A stretch of 64,000 bases of DNA from assembly GCF_002097535.1 (NCBI RefSeq), contig NZ_CP020772.1:3136001-3200000 (forward strand). The letters run 5' to 3'. The notes beneath the pieces were generated by a model. The model had not been told where the DNA came from. It was given only the letters and a program-made list of their open reading frames with translations, and did not search any database. Shown one piece after another: positions 17,246-26,803 of this stretch (its first letter is position 1; the number at the start of each line of letters is the position of its first letter). A program made the position numbers and the translations under genes. The stretch comes from Halobacillus mangrovi (GTDB lineage: Bacteria > Bacillota > Bacilli > Bacillales > Halobacillaceae).

Positions 17246-19546
17246 TTATATCTTCTGATATAAGTCTTCAGGGATCTGTTCTAGAAAATGACTTTTTTCC
17301 TTTTGATAAAAGATATCCAGTTCATGCATCGCTCTCGTACAGGCAGTATAGAAGAGTTTCCTTTCTTCTTCCCGGTAATAAGTTTTATCTGATGCATCTG
17401 GAATAATGACGGCATCAAACTCTATCCCTTTTGCTAAATAAGCAGGGAGCACTAGCACCCCTTTTTCAAAGGTTTGCGACTCTTTATAAATAAGTCTTGC
17501 TTCAATCGTATTTTTTAATTGATCATAAAGGTTTATCGCATCCTTTTTCGTACGGGTAAGGACGGCTACCGTTTCGTACCCTTCCTTTAGTCTCTCGTTC
17601 ACGGTTTTCTCCACTTCCGCCACAGCATCGCTCGATATTTTATGAAGTCGAGGCTTATTCCCTTCACGGTTAAATGCCTCGATCTTTTCCCCTCCAGGGA
17701 TCATCGGCTTCGTAAACTCGACGATTGGTTTGGTGGATCGATAGCTGCGCATCAACTGTATCCGTTCGGTATCTTCGTTTACTTCCTTTGCTTCTAAGAC
17801 ACTCGGCACATCCGAAAATAACGTGTGGATTGCCTGATTGTAATCTCCTAATAGATTGAAGCGGGCATTTGGAAACAGCTGCTGAATGTATTTCATCTGA
17901 AACGGTGAATAATCCTGAGCTTCATCAACAAATACATGGCGAATATCCGTATTCACTCTTCTTCCTTCGATTTGATCCTTTAAATAAAGATAAGGGGTAA
18001 TGTCCTCGGCATACAACTGATTCTTTTCTATGGCTGCTTGAGTATAATCCGCCACACCATACCAGTGCTCTTCTCCATTAGATTTTACTATTTCGTAAAA
18101 CTGATGGTACAACTTCTTCATCTGGATAAATTTCAGATTTGCAACCTTCTTTCTCAGTGGGTGCATAGCTCGTTGAACGACTAATTTAGTTAAAAGCTCC
18201 TGCTCCCTCTCGAAATCATCAAAGGTCTCCTCATCAAAATTCTGATGACTTTGTAACTCTTTATAGGTGTGTAAATAGTCCTCTTTACTTAGAAACGCCG
18301 CTTCTTCCTCTGGCCAGTCTTTTGTTCGTTCTTCTGCCTCTAGCTCATCCAGTTTGCTTAAAAGCCAATTCTTTACACTCTCCACTCTGTTCGGGATGCT
18401 TCCGCTAGACCGATAAAAGGACCCCTTTATTGCATCTGCTGAAACAATCTTTCTCCCTCTGAACGTAATATTCTTAAACAGCATTCCCTTATCTTCTAAC
18501 CTTTTTACATACGCATCTAACTGGTCTTTTAATGCAACCGCTGCTTTTAGCTGAATCCCTTTTTCCCTGTCGCTATACCATCGATCCTCAGTGTGATCAA
18601 GCAGGTATTCAAGCTGCTCAAACGGCGTTTCCACCTTAAACTCGTGCTCCACACGGCCAGCGGCATATTCCTGAAAGGTCATCTGGCGCATGTTTTCTTC
18701 TCCGAGTTCTGGTAGAACGGAAGACACATAACTCATAAACATGTGGTTTGGAGAGAATAAAAGGATTTGATCTGCGGTTATTGATTTTCGGTCACGATAA
18801 AGCAAATAAGCAATTCTCTGCATGGCGGCTGATGTCTTCCCACTACCCGCTACCCCTTGCACCATAAGTATCTTGTTCTGCTTATAACGAATAATTTTGT
18901 TTTGTTCCTTTTGAATCGTTGCGACAATCCCTCTCATCTGAGCACTCGCATTACTGCCCAGGGCCTGCTGCAGCAGCTCATCCCCAATCGTCACCCCTGT
19001 ATCGAACATTCCTTTTAAAAGACCTTCCCGAATGATGAATTGACGCTTCAGCTCCATTTCTCCTTCAATTTCTCCTTCGGGTGTTTCATAACGAGCTGGC
19101 CCCGGAGAATAATCATAGTACATACTCGAAATAGGAGCTCTCCAGTCATAAATTAAAAAGTCTTCTTTTTTTCTATCCATCAAAGATCCTATACCGATGT
19201 AAATGGATTCTTTCTTCCCATCTTCTACAAAATCGATTCGGCCAAAATAGGGAGAATGCTGCTGACGACCATACTGATCCACGAGCTTATCAAACTGCCC
19301 GTAGCTCCGTTCCCTCTCTGCTAACAATTCTGCCTGCTGTTTAATACTTGCATAGGTCTCAATGACCTCATCAGGTTCATCTATGTTGACTGTAACATCA
19401 TCCCAGAAACCTTTTCTCAGTTGTTGAATATCCTCTTTTGCCGTTTGGTTATCGTTGATGATTTGCTGTCTCTTTTCAGATAATAAGCGAGTAATAAAAT
19501 CAATCCGTGATTGTTCTTCTTCCCATTCAACCGTATTCTTATCCAT
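17246..19546 (-). CDS. helD: RNA polymerase recycling motor HelD (UvrD/Rep-like)
   Basis: A 766-residue superfamily 1 ATPase, close to the 774 residues of B. subtilis HelD, which frees RNA polymerase stalled on DNA. An N-terminal coiled arm occupies residues 1-95 (many Glu, Gln, Arg). Walker A GVAGSGKT is at 231-238, motif II HVFVDEAQDYS near 560 and the late motif LPAYLAKGIEFDAVIIPD near 695. Conserved IYDWRAPISSMYYD near 132 is typical of the HelD group and not of UvrD. It has no gene partner. A short GGCTCCC / GGGAGCC hairpin lies just downstream at 17217-17240. Confidence 0.92.
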   Translation of the reverse strand: MDKNTVEWEEEQSRIDFITRLLSEKRQQIINDNQTAKEDIQQLRKGFWDDVTVNIDEPDEVIETYASIKQQAELLAERERSYGQFDKLVDQYGRQQHSPYFGRIDFVEDGKKESIYIGIGSLMDRKKEDFLIYDWRAPISSMYYDYSPGPARYETPEGEIEGEMELKRQFIIREGLLKGMFDTGVTIGDELLQQALGSNASAQMRGIVATIQKEQNKIIRYKQNKILMVQGVAGSGKTSAAMQRIAYLLYRDRKSITADQILLFSPNHMFMSYVSSVLPELGEENMRQMTFQEYAAGRVEHEFKVETPFEQLEYLLDHTEDRWYSDREKGIQLKAAVALKDQLDAYVKRLEDKGMLFKNITFRGRKIVSADAIKGSFYRSSGSIPNRVESVKNWLLSKLDELEAEERTKDWPEEEAAFLSKEDYLHTYKELQSHQNFDEETFDDFEREQELLTKLVVQRAMHPLRKKVANLKFIQMKKLYHQFYEIVKSNGEEHWYGVADYTQAAIEKNQLYAEDITPYLYLKDQIEGRRVNTDIRHVFVDEAQDYSPFQMKYIQQLFPNARFNLLGDYNQAIHTLFSDVPSVLEAKEVNEDTERIQLMRSYRSTKPIVEFTKPMIPGGEKIEAFNREGNKPRLHKISSDAVAEVEKTVNERLKEGYETVAVLTRTKKDAINLYDQLKNTIEARLIYKESQTFEKGVLVLPAYLAKGIEFDAVIIPDASDKTYYREEERKLFYTACTRAMHELDIFYQKEKSHFLEQIPEDLYQKI

Positions 19547-19705
19547 AGAACCACCACTCCATCATCTTTTTAGTCTAATCTCTTGACAACTGCTAGCTCT
19601 TAATGTAAAATTATAATTGGATACTTATGAAAAAATATAAAATCCAAGAGATAGATGGTATATATTCTACACGAGAAGGTGTTTGAATACAACCTAAAAT
19701 ATAAT

Positions 19706-19741
19706 AAAAAAGCCAAGCAACCATTGTTGCTTGGCTTTTCT
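19706..19741 (-). terminator. Terminator of yhbH
   Basis: GCCAAGCAAC / GTTGCTTGGC stem followed by at least six T on the minus strand. Confidence 0.9.
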
Positions 19742-19745
19742 TTTT

Positions 19746-20909
19746 TTAACTCAATACCTCTTCTGCATTTTCTTCACTGAAAAATTGTTTCATCGCATGG
19801 AAGACGTCCGCTTTTTTGCGTAGAATATAGTAGCGGAATTTAGGATGATCAATGTTTTTATACGCTTGCATTAAACTAGAGGATCGATTATATTGATTGA
19901 CTTCCCCATACCCGAACATTTGCGAAACTTCTATTAACTCCTCAATCAAAGCCAGGCAGCGTTTGTTATCAGACGTTAAGTTATCCCCGTCTGAGAAGTG
20001 GAACGGATAAATATTGTACCGTTCAGGTGAATACTTCGTGTTAATCAATTCTAATGCCTTGCGGTAAGCAGATGAACAAATCGTACCGCCGCTTTCTCCT
20101 TTTGAGAAGAAGTCTTCTTCACTTACAACTTTAGCTTGAGTGTGGTGAGCAACAAACTCAATTTCTACAGTTTCATAATTTTTGTTAAGGAAACGGTTCA
20201 TCCAAAAGAAGAAACTTCTAGCCATATACTTTTCCCATTGCCCCATCGATCCACTTGTATCCATCATAGCAATAACAACAGCCTTGGATTGCGGCTTCGT
20301 TTTTTCATCCCATGTTTTAAAACGGATATCTTCAGGATAGATCGGGGAGAATGAAGCTTCCCCACCTAAGGCATTTCGTTTATACGCTTCAAGCATTGTT
20401 CTTTTCTTATCGATATTTCCAGTTAATCCAGTCTTACGGATATCACTGAATTCAATATCTGTATGAACGATATTGTCCTTCTCTTTCTCATCAAGGTTCG
20501 GTAAGGTCAGCTCTTTAAATAAAGCCTCTTCAAGCTCTGCCAACGAAACTTCTGCTTCATAGTAATCTTCACCAGCTTGATCACCTGCTCCATCTCCATC
20601 GCCAGGCTTACCTTTTGATTGAGGCGCTTGAGCAACCACATCGCCGACTTCGCTGTCTCCATCTCCTTGCCCTGCATGTTTATTCTTTTCATAATTGTAA
20701 CGAATCTTATATTCATCAAGCGAACGAATCGGTATCTTAACGACACGCTTCCCATTCGACATTACAATGTTCTCTTCGGTAATCAAATCCGGCAATTGTT
20801 TATTCATCGCATCTTTTACTTTTTCTTGATGTCGCCGCTGATCGTCATAGCCTTTCCGATGGAGGGACCAGTCGTCTTCGGCGATTACGAAACTCTTCTC
20901 TTCATCCAT
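19746..20909 (-). CDS. yhbH: Sporulation protein YhbH (DUF444)
   Basis: A 387-residue DUF444 protein. The N-terminus is charged ([20 protein letters not shown]), a Gly/Asp-rich flexible linker lies near residues 80-110, and the C-terminal half is von Willebrand A-like with a metal-site motif [13 protein letters not shown] near 215. The family is made under sporulation control in Bacillus and is usually encoded beside prkA. Here prkA is 10.7 kb away, so the usual pair has been separated. It probably acts together with PrkA in the mother cell; this is inferred from family context. Confidence 0.9.
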   Translation of the reverse strand: MDEEKSFVIAEDDWSLHRKGYDDQRRHQEKVKDAMNKQLPDLITEENIVMSNGKRVVKIPIRSLDEYKIRYNYEKNKHAGQGDGDSEVGDVVAQAPQSKGKPGDGDGAGDQAGEDYYEAEVSLAELEEALFKELTLPNLDEKEKDNIVHTDIEFSDIRKTGLTGNIDKKRTMLEAYKRNALGGEASFSPIYPEDIRFKTWDEKTKPQSKAVVIAMMDTSGSMGQWEKYMARSFFFWMNRFLNKNYETVEIEFVAHHTQAKVVSEEDFFSKGESGGTICSSAYRKALELINTKYSPERYNIYPFHFSDGDNLTSDNKRCLALIEELIEVSQMFGYGEVNQYNRSSSLMQAYKNIDHPKFRYYILRKKADVFHAMKQFFSEENAEEVLS

Positions 20910-21198
20910 AAATTTTCTCCCTCCTAATCGAGTATTACTCTATCGTATGCAGGTCCACGTAAATGGATGAAGGATATTGAAATATGAATGGTTTATTTCT
21001 CTTTTTTTTATTTTGATAAAAGGCTTGAGAATGCGGTTTACAGCACTGCCTGTCTTAGAATAACACTTAGAACATTAGGCGGGAGCCTCTATTCCTATGT
21101 AAAATAAGCGATCCTTTTAAGAGGGATACTGATCATGCACTTTCTGGTCTCTATACCCGAACTCACACTTTCTGTTCCTTAACTCTTCTCCTAACAAA
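20910..21198. other. Intergenic region, nothing recognised
   Basis: About 290 bp between the start of yhbH and the yidC2 terminator. There is an AT-rich stretch but no open frame with a ribosome binding site and no strong hairpin. It probably carries the sporulation promoter of yhbH, which I could not place. Confidence 0.4.
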
Positions 21199-21230
21199 AA
21201 CCCCGCTGTATAGATTACAGCGGGGAATGC
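21199..21230 (-). terminator. Terminator of yidC2
   Basis: CCCCGCTGT / ACAGCGGGG stem with five T on the minus strand. Confidence 0.9.
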
Positions 21231-21234
21231 TTAT

Positions 21235-21978
21235 TTAAATCGTTTGACTATATAATCGCTTGGATATCAATGTTTGGATGATGAGGAACAGTCCTCCAAC
21301 TGCCCAATATAACGGTAAGGCCGATGGAGCAGAAAAGGATATGATCAAGATCATAATAGGAGAAAGAAGACCAATCAACTTCATTTGCTTTTGCTGATCA
21401 GCTGAAATCCCTATGAGCGACACTCTGTATTGGATGAAATACAGAAGACCGGCAATAAGTGCCATCGTCACATCCGCTTCACCCAGGTTAAACCAAAGGA
21501 ACGAATGAGTAGCAATTTCTTCTGAGCTCCGGATCGCGTAATATACTCCCATAAAAATAGGCATTTGAATGAGAATCGGTAAGCAGCCCATATTCATAGG
21601 GTTAATGTTATGGGTTTTGTAAAGTTTCATCATTTCCGCTTGAATTTCTTGCTTGTCTTCTTGGGTCTTCGCTTCTTTCAAACGGTTTTGAATATCATTC
21701 ATCTCTGGTTTGACTGCTTCCATTTTAACTCGCATTTCTTGACTATTCTTATACGTCTTCAACATTAGCGGAAGTAAGATAAAACGGATACCTAAGGTTA
21801 TGATGATAATTGCAATGCCATAATTATCACCAAAAGCTTCTGCTACCATTTTAATCGCACTTACAAAGGGATCAACGAAATAGTGATTAAAGAACCCTGC
21901 ATTATTTCCATCTGGATTACTGGAACACCCAGTTAAAAACAAACCAATACCTGCCAAAACACTTACTAATCGTTTCAA
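21235..21978 (-). CDS. yidC2: Membrane protein insertase YidC2 (SpoIIIJ/YqjG family)
   Basis: A 247-residue Gram-positive YidC/Oxa1 insertase. It begins with a lipoprotein signal ([18 protein letters not shown]; lipid Cys18) and has five membrane segments; the conserved Arg lies in [10 protein letters not shown] near residue 66. A cytoplasmic hairpin with many Lys/Glu/Gln follows, then [19 protein letters not shown] near 125. It inserts proteins into the membrane alone or with SecYEG. The TTG start at 21976-21978 follows GGAGG at 7 nt. This ribosome binding site lies partly in a hairpin whose other arm is the 3' end of an upstream MifM-like gene. It is therefore the inducible copy, like B. 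subtilis yqjG. Confidence 0.93.
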   Translation of the reverse strand: MKRLVSVLAGIGLFLTGCSSNPDGNNAGFFNHYFVDPFVSAIKMVAEAFGDNYGIAIIIITLGIRFILLPLMLKTYKNSQEMRVKMEAVKPEMNDIQNRLKEAKTQEDKQEIQAEMMKLYKTHNINPMNMGCLPILIQMPIFMGVYYAIRSSEEIATHSFLWFNLGEADVTMALIAGLLYFIQYRVSLIGISADQQKQMKLIGLLSPIMILIISFSAPSALPLYWAVGGLFLIIQTLISKRLYSQTI

Positions 21979-21988
21979 ATTACATCCT

Positions 21989-22025
21989 CCTCTTTATTCG
22001 TTTATATTAAGCACGAATAAAGAGG
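21989..22025 (-). promoter_or_regulatory. Hairpin covering the yidC2 ribosome binding site
   Basis: Perfect 12-bp stem CCTCTTTATTCG (end of the MifM-like coding region) pairing with CGAATAAAGAGG, with a 13-nt loop that contains the MifM-like stop codon. The second arm overlaps the AGAGGAGG ribosome binding site of yidC2. A ribosome halted a few codons before the stop of the leader would occupy the first arm and free the site. Confidence 0.85.
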
Positions 22026-22297
22026 TAATGGTCGTCATCCTTAGAACTTTCCTTCCTGCGTACTGTTCGTTGCAGCCAATGAATCATTTCATTGGCACAC
22101 TCCACTACATCGTCTAACACAAGGAGTTCTGGATCATTCTTTTTTGGGACCATGTGACGGGAAGTCATCCACCCTGAAGTGTCAGCCACCATATGTGTCC
22201 AAATCGCTTCCAGGGCTATACTAACCAACACACTTATATAAATCGACAGAAACAATAAATCATAAGATCCGTCTAATAGTTCAACTAATATATTCAT
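22007..22297 (-). CDS. mifM: MifM-like translation arrest leader peptide for yidC2
   Basis: A 96-residue peptide (MifM of B. subtilis is 95) encoded 28 bp upstream of yidC2. One transmembrane segment lies near residues 12-32 (LLFLSIYISVLVSIALEAIW, N-terminal anchor). The C-terminal part reads EMIHWLQRTVRRKESSKDDDH; it has Trp74 and the acidic triplet D87-D89 at almost the same positions as W73 and the DEED of MifM, where translation halts. Thus the peptide would monitor membrane insertion: when YidC activity is low, the ribosome stalls and the downstream hairpin opens. Sequence identity outside these marks is low, so arrest is a strong inference and not demonstrated. A promoter TTGAAT-17-TAATGT lies at 22340-22368. 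Confidence 0.85.
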   Translation of the reverse strand: MNILVELLDGSYDLLFLSIYISVLVSIALEAIWTHMVADTSGWMTSRHMVPKKNDPELLVLDDVVECANEMIHWLQRTVRRKESSKDDDHYLFIRA

Positions 22298-22339
22298 AAC
22301 AATCTCTTTTCTAAAAAGTCTTAGTTGTTTATACGAATT

Positions 22340-22368
22340 ACATTACTAGAGGTTTCATATAAATTCAA
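22340..22368 (-). promoter_or_regulatory. Candidate sigma-A promoter of the mifM-yidC2 operon
   Basis: On the minus strand TTGAAT (22363-22368) and TAATGT (22340-22345) are separated by 17 nt, about 43 bp before the leader start codon. Confidence 0.55.
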
Positions 22369-22394
22369 CCACACCGTGTTTATATTTCCAATTA

Positions 22395-22430
22395 AACAAC
22401 CCGCCAGCAAGGAGCTGACGGGTTGTTTTT
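22395..22430 (-). terminator. Terminator of odhAB
   Basis: ACAACCCGTCAGC / GCTGGCGGGTTGT stem with trailing TTT on the minus strand, adjacent to the odhB stop codon. Confidence 0.85.
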
Positions 22431-22431
22431 A

Positions 22432-23739
22432 TTAACCTTCTAGTAATAAGTCGTATGGATCTTCAATCATTTCTTTGATACGACGCAGGAATTGGACGGC
22501 TTCTTTACCATCGACGATTCTGTGGTCGTAGGAGAGCGCGATGTACATCATCGGACGAGCCTGAATCGTATCATCCGGCATAACTTTGGCACGCTTTTCA
22601 ATGTTATGCAATCCAAGAATACCGACTTGAGGAGAATTCAAGATTGGTGTTGAAAGCATAGAACCGAAAATTCCACCATTTGTAATCGTGAAGGATCCGC
22701 CTTGCAAGTCATCCAGCTGCAGTTCTTTATTACGGGCTTTCGTTGCAAGATCTGCGATTCCTTTTTCGATTCCGGCAAAGTCAAGACGGTCAGCATCGCG
22801 GACAACCGGCACAACTAAACCTTCATCAGTAGAAACAGCCATTCCGATGTCATAGAATTTCTTCTTCACAATTTCATTCCCTTGGATCTCTGCATTGATC
22901 AATGGGAATTCTTTCAGCGCACCAACGGCCGCTTTTGTGAAGAAGGACATGAAGCCAAGCTTAATGTCATGCTTTTTCTGGAACGACTCTTTACGGTCAC
23001 TGCGAAGCTTCATGACGTTCGTCATATCAACTTCGTTGAATGTTGTTAGCATCGCTGAATTCTGCTGTGCTTCAACTAGGCGCTTCGCAATCGTTTGACG
23101 GCGGCGAGACATTTTAACGCGTTCCACCGGTTTGTCAAATTCCGTTTTCTCGTTATTCTTCTCTTGTTTCTTCTCTTTTTTAGGTTCTTCCTTCTTCTCT
23201 TCTTTCTTACTGCCGCCTTTAGCTGCCGCGTCTACATCTTCCGGACGGATACGGCCTAATGGATCTCTTGCAGATATTTCACTCAGATCAATGCCAAGTT
23301 CACGAGCACGCTTACGAGCTGCAGGAGTTGCAATAATGTCTTTGTTGCTGTCTTTTGATTGCTCTTTTTGGCTGGAATCAGAAGAAGATTTCTCTTCTTT
23401 CTGTTTTGAAGCTTCTTCTTTTTTCTCTTCTTGTTTATTTTGTTCTTTTTCTTCTTCTTTCTCTTCTTCCTCAGAAGAATCATCGTCAGACCCGCCTGCT
23501 TCACCGTTCTCATCCACTTTAGCGATGACATCTCCGACTTCGACATCATCTCCTTCGTCTTTCAGGAGCTCTGCTATAACGCCACTTGCGTCTGCATTTA
23601 CTTCAACGTTTACTTTGTCTGTTTCTAATTCAAGAATTGGATCGCCCTTCTCTACCTGATCACCTTTTTTTACTAGCCATTCCGCGATCGTTCCTTCTGT
23701 GATAGATTCAGCTAATTCAGGGACTTTAATTTCCTTCAT
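22432..23739 (-). CDS. odhB: 2-oxoglutarate dehydrogenase E2, dihydrolipoamide succinyltransferase
   Basis: A 435-residue E2 core of the 2-oxoglutarate dehydrogenase complex (TCA cycle). The lipoyl domain is at residues 1-80 with the lipoylated Lys in [12 protein letters not shown] long Glu/Lys/Ser-rich linker (about 85-140) and the E1/E3-binding domain ([18 protein letters not shown]) follow. The catalytic acyltransferase domain makes up the C-terminal half, with [13 protein letters not shown] near 407. The ATG at 23737-23739 follows AAAGGAGG and lies inside the 3' end of odhA (14-bp overlap). Its lipoyl group would be supplied by the LipM/LipA route encoded at 34.4-36.2 kb. The linker is more acidic than usual, in keeping with a salt-adapted cell. 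Confidence 0.95.
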   Translation of the reverse strand: MKEIKVPELAESITEGTIAEWLVKKGDQVEKGDPILELETDKVNVEVNADASGVIAELLKDEGDDVEVGDVIAKVDENGEAGGSDDDSSEEEEKEEEKEQNKQEEKKEEASKQKEEKSSSDSSQKEQSKDSNKDIIATPAARKRARELGIDLSEISARDPLGRIRPEDVDAAAKGGSKKEEKKEEPKKEKKQEKNNEKTEFDKPVERVKMSRRRQTIAKRLVEAQQNSAMLTTFNEVDMTNVMKLRSDRKESFQKKHDIKLGFMSFFTKAAVGALKEFPLINAEIQGNEIVKKKFYDIGMAVSTDEGLVVPVVRDADRLDFAGIEKGIADLATKARNKELQLDDLQGGSFTITNGGIFGSMLSTPILNSPQVGILGLHNIEKRAKVMPDDTIQARPMMYIALSYDHRIVDGKEAVQFLRRIKEMIEDPYDLLLEG

Positions 23740-26599
23740 TTGAATTTCCTCCTTTAGACATCTGTAGCGCCTCATGAATTATACGATTTTGCTCGGTTTT
23801 ATGAATATTTGGTTCTCCAACTGATGGCGACGCTCGGTGCGGACGGCCAACATAGCGGTGGATTTGATCACCTTTTAATAGCTTGTGGAGGATTCCTTCA
23901 ACAAAGTACCAGCTACCCATATTTTGCGGTTCTTCTTGGACCCATACCAATTCTTCCAGATTTGGATAGGTTTCAAGAATCTCTGCCAGTCTCTTTTCAG
24001 GGAAAGGATAGATTTGTTCGATGCGTACAGCGTCAATGGTTTCAAAAGATTGATCCGCATTTTCCACTGTATCTTCAATATCTACCATGATCTTTCCGCT
24101 TCCAAGCAGCAAAGTTTTCACTTTTTCCCTTGCTTTATCATCTTCTTTCGTCAATCCAGGCTGCCTCATGATCGGCTGGAATTTCCCTTCGCTGAAATGA
24201 GTGCCTTCTACAGCGACACGCTGGTTTCTGAGCAAGCTCTTCGGACTCATCAGTACCAGCGGACGAGCTTCTTCACGATCACTTATAGCTGCTTGTCGAC
24301 GAAGCAAGTGGAAGTATTGAGCTGATGACGTTACATTTGCCACCGTCCAGTTATTTTCTGCTCCCATTTGCAAGAATCGTTCAAGGCGGGCACTTGAGTG
24401 TTCAGGCCCTTGTCCTTCATATCCGTGTGGGAGCAAGAAAATCATATTGGATTTTTCTCCCCATTTTGCACGTCCAGCAGAAATGAATTGGTCAAAAATA
24501 ACTTGACCGGCGTTGGCAAAATCACCAAACTGAGCTTCCCAGAGTACAAGCGTTTCTGGAGCCTGGACGCTATATCCATATTCAAATCCGATGACACCTG
24601 CCTCGGAAAGCGGGCTATTATGAATATCAAAAGACGCATTGGCTTGTTCTAAGCCATGCAGCGGACAATAGGTTTCACCTGTTTCCACATCGTGCAGCAC
24701 CATGTGACGGTGAGCGAATGTTCCTCGCTCTGTATCTTGTCCTGTAATGCGGATTGGGCGGCCATCTTCAAGAATGGAAGCAAAAGCCAACGCTTCAGCT
24801 GTCGCCCAGTCCACTTTTTGACCATCTTCTAACATCTTGCTGCGACGCTGAAGGATTTTTTCAAGTTTCTTAAAGCCGTTGAATCCTTCTGGACGCTTCA
24901 ACAAACCTTCATTCAGGCCGCGCAGCCTTTCAAGGTCAACAGCTGTTTCGATTTCATCAAGCGGCTGTTCTACTCCGCTTGGTCGGTCTTTGACATCTGC
25001 CGCAGTGGCTTCATGTTCATCCATATTGTTGTAAATCTCACGAAGCTCTTCCTCTACTTTCTCTTTCATATCAGCAAGAGTTCCATCTTCAACAATGGAT
25101 TCTTCTTGTAATGTCTTTTCATATACCGCAGCAGCTGTCGGATGCTCATCAATTTCGCTGTAGAGTCTTGGCTGTGTAGCACGTGGCTCATCCATTTCAT
25201 TATGTCCGAATCGACGGTACCCTACCAGATCGATTAAAAAGTCTTTATGGAACTTTTGACGATATTCATACGACAATGCCATAGCAGATAAACACGCTAC
25301 CGGATCATCGGCATTTACGTGGACGATCGGAATTTCAAATCCTTTAGCCAAGTCACTTGCATAACGAGTCGAGCGGCCGTGTTTACGATTCGTCGTAAAT
25401 CCAACCAAGTTGTTTGCAATAATGTGTACAGTTCCACCGGTTCTGTATCCAGGAAGATCACTCATGTTCAAGGTTTCAGCGACTACACCTTCTCCGATGA
25501 ATGCCGCATCTCCGTGAATAAGAAGACCAAACGCTTCATCTTTATCCATTTGAGCGTATCCAGGCTCTGAACGGTCATCCTGAGCCGCTCGCGTAAACCC
25601 TTCCACAACTGGATTGACGTATTCCAAGTGAGATGGATTGTGACTGAGTGTAACACGAGTAGCCGATTGCTGCCCGTTCTCAATCTCTCGACGTGCACCA
25701 AAGTGATATTTCACGTCTCCCGTCCAGCCATAGTTGATCCCTGTTGAACCTTCGGATGGAACCAATTCCTTATCAGGGGAATGGTGAAATTCAGAGAAAA
25801 TGCGTTCGTATGGTTTACCCAAAATATGAGCAAGCACATTCAAACGGCCCCTGTGAGCCATGCCCATCATAATATTCTTAATCTTGTCACCGGATGCTAA
25901 TTGAATAATGTGATCGAGCATCGGCACCATAACATCCAGACCCTCAATGGAAAAGCGTTTTTGCGCTACAAAGGTTTTTCCAAGGAAGTTCTCAAACCCC
26001 TCCACTGCTGCTAACCTGCGTAGCAACTGTTTCTTTTCTTCATTACTGAGCGATACACGAAATGAACCGGTATCAACTTTCTCTTGAAGCCATTTTCTTT
26101 CATCTTCATTGTAGACATGGCCAAATTCAAACGAAATGGTACCTGCGTACCTCTCTTTTAATGTATTAACCACTTGAAGAGCATTTTGAAGCTTCAATGG
26201 GGAATCAGGCCAAACCCATTCAGCAGGCATCTCTTCCAGATCCTTTTCTTTTAATCCGTATGTTTCTAATTCGAGTAAATTTGTCGTAGGACGATCATAA
26301 CTCCCTACGGCATAAATATTTGCCTGTAAGTGGCCATGACGACGAATAGCCTCAACAAGTTTGATTGCTGAGGTCACTTTTGATATGTCTTTATCCGTTG
26401 GCGACACAGCACCATTGGTTTTCACAGACGTATCTCCCGCCATCCAGTCAGGCGCACCGTGCTCGTCGAACAATTCCTTTAATGAAGGATCGACTGCACT
26501 CGGATCGTTTGTGTATTGTTCATATTGTTCTTCAATATACCCCATGTTGGGGCCATGGAAATTTTCCCAAAATTTTTCATTGGAGCCTTGATTAGACAC
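23726..26599 (-). CDS. odhA: 2-oxoglutarate dehydrogenase E1 component
   Basis: A 957-residue thiamine diphosphate-dependent E1 that decarboxylates 2-oxoglutarate and passes succinyl to OdhB. Marks are [20 protein letters not shown] at the N-terminus (cut to [12 protein letters not shown]), [19 protein letters not shown] near 245, the thiamine diphosphate region [18 protein letters not shown] near 358, and the C-terminal transketolase-like block with [16 protein letters not shown]. The GTG at 26597-26599 follows GGGGG at 8-9 nt. Upstream are a good sigma-A promoter and two cre-like sites, in keeping with catabolite repression of the TCA cycle. It is first gene of odhAB. Confidence 0.95.
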   Translation of the reverse strand: MSNQGSNEKFWENFHGPNMGYIEEQYEQYTNDPSAVDPSLKELFDEHGAPDWMAGDTSVKTNGAVSPTDKDISKVTSAIKLVEAIRRHGHLQANIYAVGSYDRPTTNLLELETYGLKEKDLEEMPAEWVWPDSPLKLQNALQVVNTLKERYAGTISFEFGHVYNEDERKWLQEKVDTGSFRVSLSNEEKKQLLRRLAAVEGFENFLGKTFVAQKRFSIEGLDVMVPMLDHIIQLASGDKIKNIMMGMAHRGRLNVLAHILGKPYERIFSEFHHSPDKELVPSEGSTGINYGWTGDVKYHFGARREIENGQQSATRVTLSHNPSHLEYVNPVVEGFTRAAQDDRSEPGYAQMDKDEAFGLLIHGDAAFIGEGVVAETLNMSDLPGYRTGGTVHIIANNLVGFTTNRKHGRSTRYASDLAKGFEIPIVHVNADDPVACLSAMALSYEYRQKFHKDFLIDLVGYRRFGHNEMDEPRATQPRLYSEIDEHPTAAAVYEKTLQEESIVEDGTLADMKEKVEEELREIYNNMDEHEATAADVKDRPSGVEQPLDEIETAVDLERLRGLNEGLLKRPEGFNGFKKLEKILQRRSKMLEDGQKVDWATAEALAFASILEDGRPIRITGQDTERGTFAHRHMVLHDVETGETYCPLHGLEQANASFDIHNSPLSEAGVIGFEYGYSVQAPETLVLWEAQFGDFANAGQVIFDQFISAGRAKWGEKSNMIFLLPHGYEGQGPEHSSARLERFLQMGAENNWTVANVTSSAQYFHLLRRQAAISDREEARPLVLMSPKSLLRNQRVAVEGTHFSEGKFQPIMRQPGLTKEDDKAREKVKTLLLGSGKIMVDIEDTVENADQSFETIDAVRIEQIYPFPEKRLAEILETYPNLEELVWVQEEPQNMGSWYFVEGILHKLLKGDQIHRYVGRPHRASPSVGEPNIHKTEQNRIIHEALQMSKGGNSNEGN

Positions 26600-26640
26600 G
26601 TGTAATACCCCCAAGTAGTAGTTGGTTGGCTATTGTTTCC

Positions 26641-26697
26641 TCGAAAACGTTTCCAAGTCCAAATACTATTATAGAATTGAAACGCTTACGTATTCAA
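26641..26697 (-). promoter_or_regulatory. odhAB promoter with two cre-like sites
   Basis: On the minus strand -35 TTGAAT (26692-26697) and -10 TATAAT (26668-26673) are 18 nt apart. A cre-like sequence TTGGAAACGTTTTCGA (26641-26656; one mismatch to the consensus) lies just beyond the start of transcription. A weaker one, ACGTAAGCGTTTCAAT (26676-26691), lies between -35 and -10. Confidence 0.7.
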
Positions 26698-26743
26698 CAT
26701 TTTTCGCTGATTTTTTCATTATATAACAAATTTATTATAACAA

Positions 26744-26772
26744 TAAAGGCGCACCAGATGGTACGCCTTTTT
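26744..26772 (-). terminator. Terminator of ppk
   Basis: AAAGGCGTACCA / TGGTGCGCCTTT stem, about 32 bp past the ppk stop codon on the minus strand. The T tail is short. Confidence 0.65.
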
Positions 26773-26803
26773 CACTTTTTATCGTTAAAGTGCTATAAAT
26801 TTG

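Noticed and set aside
23132..23659. Ser/Phe-rich 175-codon plus-strand frame
   Set aside because: It is the complement of the Glu/Lys-rich linker of odhB, a known artefact of acidic repeats.
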